Positions 53,371-58,976 of a stretch of DNA of 58,976 nt are shown piece after piece. The stretch spans positions 1 through 58,976 of the forward strand of contig DROQ01000042.1 of assembly GCA_011321845.1 (NCBI GenBank). Direction: 5' to 3'. This stretch comes from Planctomycetota bacterium (GTDB lineage: Bacteria; Planctomycetota; UBA1135; GCA-002748355). The notes under the pieces were generated by a model. The model worked only from the letters and a program-made list of their open reading frames with translations. It made no database searches and was not told where the DNA came from. Numbering within the stretch: the first letter of the stretch is position 1; the number at the start of each line of letters is the position of its first letter. A program made the translations under genes and the position numbers.

Positions 53371-54704
53371 CCTTCCTTCCCTCCTTCCTCGCGGCGCTTG
53401 AGAAATTTCGCGGGAACCCCCACGTAGATCTCGCCAGCGCCTATGTTGCTGTTTCGCTTGATCAAAGCCCCTGCCCCCGTCAGCGCCCCATCCCCCACCT
53501 TGGCGGGAGCGACAAGGATCGTCCCGGAGCCGATAAAGGCCCGGTCACCAATCTCCGTCGGATGCTTGTGAACGCCGTCGTAGTTGGCAGTAATCGTTCC
53601 CGCCCCAATGTTCGTCTTTTTTCCGATCCTGGCGTCTCCAAGGTAAGTGAGGTGCTTGGCCTTGGAACCTTGTCCGAGAACCGACTTTTTCATTTCGACA
53701 AAGTTTCCGACCTCGGCCCTGTCCTCCAGCTCCGCCCCCACCCGGAGATGGCTGAAAGGCCCGACTTCGCAGTCCTCCCCGACCTTGACCCCGTTGCGCA
53801 TGACCACGAAGGGGAGCACCCTGGTTCCCCGCCCGATCTGCACGTCCTTTTCGATCACCGCGGTAGCAGGATCTTCGATGAGAACCCCGTTGGCCATGTG
53901 CTCTTCCAGAATCCTCTCCTGGAGGACCCACCGCGCCTGGGCCAACTGGCTCAGGTCATTGATCCCCAGCACCTCGTCCGGATCCTCGGTCATGATGGGA
54001 AGAACGGCTTCGCCCTCCTGAACGAGCATCTCGAAAACATCGGTCAGGTAGTACTCCCCCTGCTTGTTCTGGTTTTTCAACTTAGGGAGGCTCGCCCTGA
54101 GGGCATCGGAGCGAAACGCACAGAACCCCGTGTTGACCTCTTGGATCTCCAGTTCCTCCGGGCTGCAGTCCTTGGCCTCGCGGATCGCAGCAAAGGTCCC
54201 ATCCTCTGCCCTCAGAATCCGCCCCAGGCTTCCGGGAACCAGCTCCTCCGAAGTCAGGAGAGTCGCAGCAGGCCGCCCCACCTCAGGAATCTCGCATTCC
54301 ACCCCCCGGACCAGGGCTTCCAGAGTCTCGACCGTAATCAGAGGTGAGTCGCCATAGAGGACGAGGACGGTCCCATCGAAGGCGCCTTCCGCGTCCAAAG
54401 CCTCGAGCGCCACCTGCATCGCGTGTCCCGTCCCCTTGGGTTCCCCCTGGTCCACCACCAGGCAGCCCATCCTGTCGAAGCGTGCCCCCAAAGACGCCTG
54501 GACCCGCTCAATCCCGTGATGCAAGACCACGACCGAGCGATCCGCTTGGAGCGCCTCCAGCACATCGAGCACATAGTCCAGCATCGGGGCGCCGCAGAGG
54601 GGAAGAAGCACCTTGGGGAGCTTTTGCTTGGTGCGTGTCCCCTTGCCAGCGGCCAGAACGATGACAGCGAGCTTGTCTACAGGATTGTTTCTACGTTGTG
54701 CCAC
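53367..54704 (-). CDS. glmU: Bifunctional GlmU: glucosamine-1-phosphate acetyltransferase / UDP-GlcNAc pyrophosphorylase
   Basis: Makes UDP-GlcNAc for peptidoglycan and lipopolysaccharide. The N-terminal pyrophosphorylase has 'VIVLAAGKGTRTKQKLPKVL' and 'VLYGDSPLI'. The C-terminal left-handed helix has hexapeptide repeats, 'VGNFVEMKKSVLGQGSKAKH' and 'NIGAGTITANYDGVHKHPT'. The start is uncertain: GTG 54704 gives a compact 445-aa protein, and TTG 54749 is the alternative. It is translationally coupled to prs. Confidence 0.93.
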   Translation of the reverse strand: MAQRRNNPVDKLAVIVLAAGKGTRTKQKLPKVLLPLCGAPMLDYVLDVLEALQADRSVVVLHHGIERVQASLGARFDRMGCLVVDQGEPKGTGHAMQVALEALDAEGAFDGTVLVLYGDSPLITVETLEALVRGVECEIPEVGRPAATLLTSEELVPGSLGRILRAEDGTFAAIREAKDCSPEELEIQEVNTGFCAFRSDALRASLPKLKNQNKQGEYYLTDVFEMLVQEGEAVLPIMTEDPDEVLGINDLSQLAQARWVLQERILEEHMANGVLIEDPATAVIEKDVQIGRGTRVLPFVVMRNGVKVGEDCEVGPFSHLRVGAELEDRAEVGNFVEMKKSVLGQGSKAKHLTYLGDARIGKKTNIGAGTITANYDGVHKHPTEIGDRAFIGSGTILVAPAKVGDGALTGAGALIKRNSNIGAGEIYVGVPAKFLKRREEGGKEG

Positions 54705-54804
54705 GATAGGGACCAGGACCTTCCCCCCCCTGAAAGGAGGGCAAACCAATGGGGAAAATGGGCAAAAGTTCTACCAGAACGAGCCGGCCAGTTCCAGGGA
54801 TCCG

Positions 54805-55953
54805 CTAGAATTGGGCCAAAACCCCCCTGGCGATCACCAGGCGCTGGATTTCGCTGGTCCCCTCGTAGATCCGGTTGACCCGGGCGTCCCGGTACATGCG
54901 CTCCACGGGGTATTCCTTGCTGTACCCCATCCCCCCGTGGATCTGCACTGCCCGGTCCACCACCCGATCCAGCGCTTCGGAGCAAAAGAGCTTGACCATG
55001 GCCGACTCCTGGGAAAAAGGCATCCCCTGGTCGCACATCCAGGCCGCCCGGTAAACCATGGACTCCATGGCATAAATATCCGTGGCCATGTCCGCCAACA
55101 TCGTCTGGATCGCCTGCTGTTTGGCGATCGGCTTGCCGAAAGCGATCCGCTCACTTGCATACCGGGCAGAGACCGCCAAAGCCTCCTTGGCCGCCCCGAG
55201 GCAGTTGGCCCCCAAGGTCAAACGCCCACGGTCCAAAGTCCCCATCGCCACGGGGAATCCTCTCCCCACTTCTCCCAGTCGATTCTTGTCCGGAACCCGC
55301 ACCCCATCAAAATGCAGCTCCACAGTGGAAGAGCCGCACTGCCCCATTTTCTCCTCCCGCTTTCCGGCCCGAAAACCCTCCATCCCCTTTTCCACCACAA
55401 AGGCAGAGATCCCCCCGCGCGTTCCCTTTTCCCGGTCATTGGCCGCAAAGGTCACGATCAGATCCGCAACATCCCCGTTGGTGATCCAGATCTTGGAGCC
55501 ATTGAGAACCCAATCCTCCCCATCCCTCTCGGCGGTGGTCCGCATGGCGCCGGCGTCCGAACCGGCGTCCGCCTCCGTCAGGGCATAGCAAGCCAGAAGT
55601 TCCCCGGTCACCATTTTGGGCAAATAGCGCTGCTTGAGTTCCTCAGACCCATAGAGAAGGATGGCGTTCCCCCCGATGGACATATGCCCCCCGCAAAACA
55701 CCGCCGTGGAGAAACATCCCCGGGTGATCTCCTCCATGAAGATGCAGAGCCCCATTTCTCCCAGGCCTGAGCCCCCATATTCCTCAGGAACGTGGATCCC
55801 AAGGAAACCCAGCTCCTTGATCTGCTCGATGATCTCGGGGGGAATCCTGTGCTCCTGATCAATTTGAGCAGCTCTCGGTTTTAATTCCCTCTCGGTCCAG
55901 TCCCGAACCATCTCCCGCAGCATCTGCTGCTCTTCATTCCAGGAAAAATCCAT
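54805..55953 (-). CDS. Acyl-CoA dehydrogenase
   Basis: A 382-aa FAD enzyme that introduces the 2,3-double bond of acyl-CoA and donates electrons to ETF. It has 'CYALTEADAGSDAGAMRTTA', 'LNGSKIWITNGDVADL', 'GRGFPVAMGTLDRGRLTLGA' and 'QIHGGMGYSKEYPVERMYRD'. The catalytic base is E364 in 'YEGTSEIQR'. GAGG precedes ATG 55953. It pairs functionally with the ETF-quinone oxidoreductase and enoyl-CoA hydratase in this window. The short-chain/butyryl-CoA type is most likely. Confidence 0.95.
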   Translation of the reverse strand: MDFSWNEEQQMLREMVRDWTERELKPRAAQIDQEHRIPPEIIEQIKELGFLGIHVPEEYGGSGLGEMGLCIFMEEITRGCFSTAVFCGGHMSIGGNAILLYGSEELKQRYLPKMVTGELLACYALTEADAGSDAGAMRTTAERDGEDWVLNGSKIWITNGDVADLIVTFAANDREKGTRGGISAFVVEKGMEGFRAGKREEKMGQCGSSTVELHFDGVRVPDKNRLGEVGRGFPVAMGTLDRGRLTLGANCLGAAKEALAVSARYASERIAFGKPIAKQQAIQTMLADMATDIYAMESMVYRAAWMCDQGMPFSQESAMVKLFCSEALDRVVDRAVQIHGGMGYSKEYPVERMYRDARVNRIYEGTSEIQRLVIARGVLAQF

Positions 55954-56165
55954 CGCATCCTCACAAGCTGATAAGGCCAGGTCAACGGACAGGAAGTCTG
56001 GCCCAAGCCCTCCCCAAGATCCAGCCTGGAATCCCCCTTCCAGGGCAAACTCGAGGGTCCTCCCAGGGAGGATTCAACTCCAAACCGCCCCTGGGCCGAT
56101 GGAAAAGGGGATGGCAGCCATGGGCATCCTTCATTGCTGCCCCCCGAAACCCCAGGTCCTAAAAA

Positions 56166-56972
56166 ATGTTCAGGATCCTCATCCTAGATAACCACACTGA
56201 GCAGCTTGAACCCCTTAGCAAAGAGCTAGAGAACTGGCCCGGTCTCTCGATCGCCTATCTCCAGTCCTACATCCATGCCATCGATCTCATCGAGCTGAGC
56301 CCTCCCGACCTGCTCATTTCCGCCTTCGAATGCGAAAGGGTCAACGCCTTTGAGTTCATCTGGGAGATGAAGAGGAGATTCGGAGAAGTTCCCGAAACCC
56401 TGTTCTATCTCCCGGAGGGTTGCCATCTCGGAGGAGAGATCTTCAAAACCTTGGACCTGGACCTCTGTTTCATCCAGGAAGACAGGGACAAGGTCTTCCA
56501 AATGATCCAAAACAGGATGGATCGAAAGAAAAGAGCCCTCCCCCCTGAAGGATTCTCCTTTTCCCGAGTCGAACCCCAGATCCTTCTCGCCATGGCCAGC
56601 GGCCTGGATGTCCAAGTGCAAATCCATGGACCCGAAGGACCCCAGGGAGAAATCCTGGTATCCCAAGGGGGGATTTGGTCCGCCCGCGACGCCGAGGGAA
56701 GTGGTCCCGAGGCCTTCCTCAGGCTGCTGGACAGGGGAGAGATCGCAGCCTGCTCCCTGATCGACAAGGAACTCATGGGCCCCTATGAGTTCGAACAGGA
56801 AGAGGACGAAGACGCCCAGGAACTCATCGACCGGGGAATCGACGCCATTCTATCCAAGGAGCTGGAGGAGGCCGCAACCCTGTTCCTGAGGGCGGCGAAA
56901 CTCGCTCCCGACAACCCTCTTGTCAAAGCGAACCTCGACCGCCTCCAGTCCATGGGCATCCTCCCCATGTAA
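56166..56972 (+). CDS. Pseudo-receiver / PATAN-like / TPR-like protein
   Basis: A 268-aa cytosolic protein. Residues 1-105 fold like a response-regulator receiver ('FRILILDNHTEQLEPLSKEL', 'PPDLLISAFECERVNAFEFI'), but the phosphate-accepting Asp is replaced (Ala53 or Ser52), and one of the two N-terminal acidic residues is Asn9. Residues of about 135-205 resemble a DUF4388/PATAN domain ('GEILVSQGGIWSARDAEGSG', 'FLRLLDRGEIAA'). The C-terminus is one TPR-like hairpin ('ATLFLRAAKLAPDNPLVKAN'). PATAN proteins act in signalling and motility control in other bacteria. Phosphorylation-independent interaction is likely. Confidence 0.6.
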   Translation: MFRILILDNHTEQLEPLSKELENWPGLSIAYLQSYIHAIDLIELSPPDLLISAFECERVNAFEFIWEMKRRFGEVPETLFYLPEGCHLGGEIFKTLDLDLCFIQEDRDKVFQMIQNRMDRKKRALPPEGFSFSRVEPQILLAMASGLDVQVQIHGPEGPQGEILVSQGGIWSARDAEGSGPEAFLRLLDRGEIAACSLIDKELMGPYEFEQEEDEDAQELIDRGIDAILSKELEEAATLFLRAAKLAPDNPLVKANLDRLQSMGILPM

Positions 56973-57094
56973 TGCCGGCCCAATTTTCGTCGCCCAAGGA
57001 ATCGACCCTTAAACGTCTGTCGGACGTACCCACCCAACCTTTGCCCTCCTCTTCCCCTCCCACGAGTGCGCTCCCTTTCTCCGCCCGGCTCGAT

Positions 57095-57148
57095 GGCCGG
57101 TTGAGTGGTCAGCCCGACAGACTCCTTAGCGGCACCACTAAACCGGCC
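57095..57148. other. Large hairpin in the gap before the sigma factor gene
   Basis: GGCCGGTTGAGTGGT (57095-57109) pairs with ACCACTAAACCGGCC (57134-57148), 14 of 15 positions, around a 24-nt loop. No T-run follows on either strand. It lies in the 231-bp gap between two convergent genes and may be an RNA element or a bidirectional stop. A second small stem, TTCGCC/GGCGAA, straddles the stop of the sigma gene. Confidence 0.45.
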
Positions 57149-57203
57149 CCATGAAACCAGGCACCTGTAGCCGCCCCCCAGAAACCAACCCCATGTTCGC
57201 CAA

Positions 57204-58448
57204 CTAACAGGCGAAGGACTGAAGGCGTTTTTTCATCCTCGGCAGTTTCATGCGCTTGAGGGCCGCCTCCTGGAGCTGGCGCACGCGCTCGGCGCTCACC
57301 TTGAGGATCTCCCCGATCTCGATCAGGGTTTTGGGGCTTTTCCCATCCAGGCCGTAGCGCAGGTTGAGAATCAGGCGCTCACGTTCGGGGAGCTCCTGGA
57401 GAACCTCGTCGAGCCGATCCCGAAGAGGAATGTCCACGACACGATCTTCCACCGGAAGGATCCGTTCATCCTCGATCAGGTCTCCCACCCGGCCACCTTC
57501 CTCATCATTGATTTTGGCGTCCAGGGAGACCGCGAAGCGCTTGGTTTCCAGAAGTTTCTCGACCCGCTCCGTCGGGATCCCCAGCTTTTCCCCCAGCTCT
57601 TGGGCCGAGAGAGGCCGCCCACGACTCTGCATGGCCGTCTTCTGAAGATCCTTGATCTTTTTCAACTGCTTCTGGACCCAAACGGGGACCCGCACTGTCC
57701 GAACATTGTTGTAGAGGATCTTGAGGAAGGCCTGGTTGACCCAATACTCTGCGTAGGTCTTGAATCGGACGGACCGCCTCCAGTCAAAACCTTCGATGGC
57801 CTGGAAGAGGCTCATGTTGCCCTCTTGGATCAGATCGGCGGTATCGATCCCCAAGTTCCGATAACGGTGAACCGCCCGCATGACAATGTACAGGGTGCCC
57901 CGGATCCAAGCGTCCCGGAGAACAGCCATTTCCCGAAGCCTCGCCTCCGCCCTCTGGATCTGAGCCAGGCGCTTTTCGCTCCTGGTCGGGGGAAGGGCCG
58001 GCAGACGCCCCTTGGTGATCGCCGCCTTTCTCTTCTCGGCGGGGAGCTTGAGGGGGTTCAAAGCCGCTTCCGCCCTCATGACCAAAAATTCATAGCGTTT
58101 CCCCATGCGGAACTCGCCCACCCGATTCAGGCGAGGAAGCTTGTGGAGCTCCTGCTCGTAGGGCGCCACCCCATCCCGGCGCAGGGAGTTCTGTTGATGA
58201 TAGGGAGGGTCGTAGCTGTCCTTTTCCTTGGGGTGGTCCGGGGACAGGGGCTTGATGGCGATTTTGAGCCTGTCCAGTTTCCGCATGAGTTTTTTCGACT
58301 CACTGGGGAAGCAAAAGGCTCCTCCATCCAGGAACTCGTCGAGATCCCGCCAGTCCAGGGCCATGCCCGCCTTCAAACTCCGCAGTTTCGCGGAGAAACT
58401 CCCGTTGCAACAGCCTCCGGGCACCGAACCATTTTCGCTTTTTTTCAT
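57204..58448 (-). CDS. RNA polymerase sigma-70 family factor (RpoD-like)
   Basis: A 414-aa sigma factor. Region 2 covers 'GIDTADLIQEGNMSLFQAIE' and 'SVRFKTYAEYWVNQAFLKIL'. Region 3 follows ('RTVRVPVWVQKQLKKIKDLQ'), then region 4 ('LPERERLILNLRYGLDGKSP', 'EIGEILKVSAERVRQLQEAA'). Region 1.2 is present ('GVAPYEQELHKLPRLN'), but the first ~85 residues match nothing known and hold a Cys pair. The YAEYWVNQAF block differs from the housekeeping 'FSTYATWWIRQAI', so it is more likely an alternative (group 2 or 3) factor than the main RpoD. GAGG lies 7 nt before ATG 58448. Confidence 0.85.
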   Translation of the reverse strand: MKKSENGSVPGGCCNGSFSAKLRSLKAGMALDWRDLDEFLDGGAFCFPSESKKLMRKLDRLKIAIKPLSPDHPKEKDSYDPPYHQQNSLRRDGVAPYEQELHKLPRLNRVGEFRMGKRYEFLVMRAEAALNPLKLPAEKRKAAITKGRLPALPPTRSEKRLAQIQRAEARLREMAVLRDAWIRGTLYIVMRAVHRYRNLGIDTADLIQEGNMSLFQAIEGFDWRRSVRFKTYAEYWVNQAFLKILYNNVRTVRVPVWVQKQLKKIKDLQKTAMQSRGRPLSAQELGEKLGIPTERVEKLLETKRFAVSLDAKINDEEGGRVGDLIEDERILPVEDRVVDIPLRDRLDEVLQELPERERLILNLRYGLDGKSPKTLIEIGEILKVSAERVRQLQEAALKRMKLPRMKKRLQSFAC

Positions 58449-58976
58449 TCTTTCGCCTCGCCCTTTGCCCCCATTCCAAGTCTTTCTTTCCAGGTCTTCA
58501 CTTCCAGGCTTTCATGGGCCGTTTCCAGCCCATGGGAACGAACTTGAGGGGGAACCGTTCCCCTGAAAAAGCAAAATTGTCAGCCAGCCCATTCCAGACG
58601 GGAACCTTCCTCATCCGGCACTGTCAAACTGACAGAAAAACGCGTTTTCAAAGGGGTTTGGGTCTAGGTATCTCAAATCCTGGGCCAAAGACAGCCATGG
58701 TGGAGAGAACACGGAAAGACTCGGAACATTTCCAAATCAAGCCCAATTTCCCCAATGGGCTCCATCCCCAAGCACCGATGGCCTCTCAAGTCCCGATCCC
58801 CCACCAAGCCTTATTCGCCCAAACTTGTTGGGTTGCCCCCGTGCTGCCGATGGCCCCCCAGTCCCACTCCTCCCACAAGCCCCCTCGCAAAACCCGGTCC
58901 CCCAAAAGCCCCTCTCTTTGGAATCATCAGGAACCTTGGAAACCTTGGGCGGGATCCAGGACACGCTCAAGGAGAC
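58449..58976. other. 528-bp region without a gene, upstream of the sigma factor
   Basis: No convincing coding frame. Two palindromes are visible: GGGGAAC-C-GTTCCCC (58549-58563) and CTGTCA-AAC-TGACAG (58621-58635). The second overlaps a TTGACA-like sequence on the minus strand, but no matching -10 is seen. GGGAAC recurs several times between 58530 and 58605. Beyond that nothing is recognisable. Confidence 0.5.

Noticed and set aside
58737-58970. 77-codon minus-strand frame at the right edge
   Set aside because: No ribosome-binding site, Gly/Arg-rich shadow-like composition and no recognisable domain.

Overview
The window is about 59 kb of GC-rich bacterial chromosome. It looks like one contiguous, gene-dense piece with no prophage, insertion sequence or CRISPR array. 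It most resembles a Planctomycetota-type genome. The clues are several large secreted proteins that share a C-terminal module with a 'PLPLDL...LG..GC' core, an ECF sigma factor coupled to a Ser/Thr kinase with a TPR-like tail, and a dispersed respiratory gene (a lone nuoB). This assignment rests on recalled family patterns, not on a search. Many CDS starts were moved from the longest open frame to the first codon with a Shine-Dalgarno sequence, a signal peptide or a 4-nt stop/start overlap.

Layout. 1-7134: a secreted carboxypeptidase-regulatory-like protein cut by the window edge, a degenerate Fic-fold protein, an AsmA-like protein and a repetitive G-[DNK]-D-x-Y solenoid protein. 7174-10506: methylthioadenosine phosphorylase, then the threonine-to-glycine pair tdh-kbl. 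10763-22781: three paralogous secreted subtilases (869, 918 and 918 aa). The first and second are separated by an MsrP-like molybdoenzyme, an 80-bp tandem repeat array, a secreted thioredoxin-like gene with an in-frame UGA, and uppP. 22897-27086: a propeller/phosphoesterase protein and an Asp-box protein carrying the same C-terminal module as the proteases. 27232-29024: tRNA-Pro(GGG), gpsA and plsY. 29068-38152: a hydantoinase-A-like protein, an ECF sigma/kinase pair, a GH27 alpha-galactosidase and ETF-quinone oxidoreductase. 38301-43073: nuoB, a DUF2203-like protein, malate dehydrogenase and an M14 peptidase.

43083-55953 is almost entirely minus strand and is the core part of the window. In transcription order it holds acyl-CoA dehydrogenase, glmU, prs, rplY, pth, rpsF, rpsR, rplI, dnaB, bamA, two cyclophilin-type prolyl isomerases and an enoyl-CoA hydratase. 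Several junctions are ATGA or TTGA overlaps. The right end holds a pseudo-receiver/PATAN-like/TPR protein, a sigma-70 family factor and 528 bases without a gene.

The most unusual feature is the gene at 15025-16014. A good ribosome-binding site and a signal peptide are followed by an in-frame UGA. Directly after the UGA comes a 9-bp hairpin, a Cys codon and an open reading frame of about 300 codons. It is a candidate for recoding (selenocysteine or readthrough), but a sequencing error or an inactivated gene cannot be excluded from the sequence alone.
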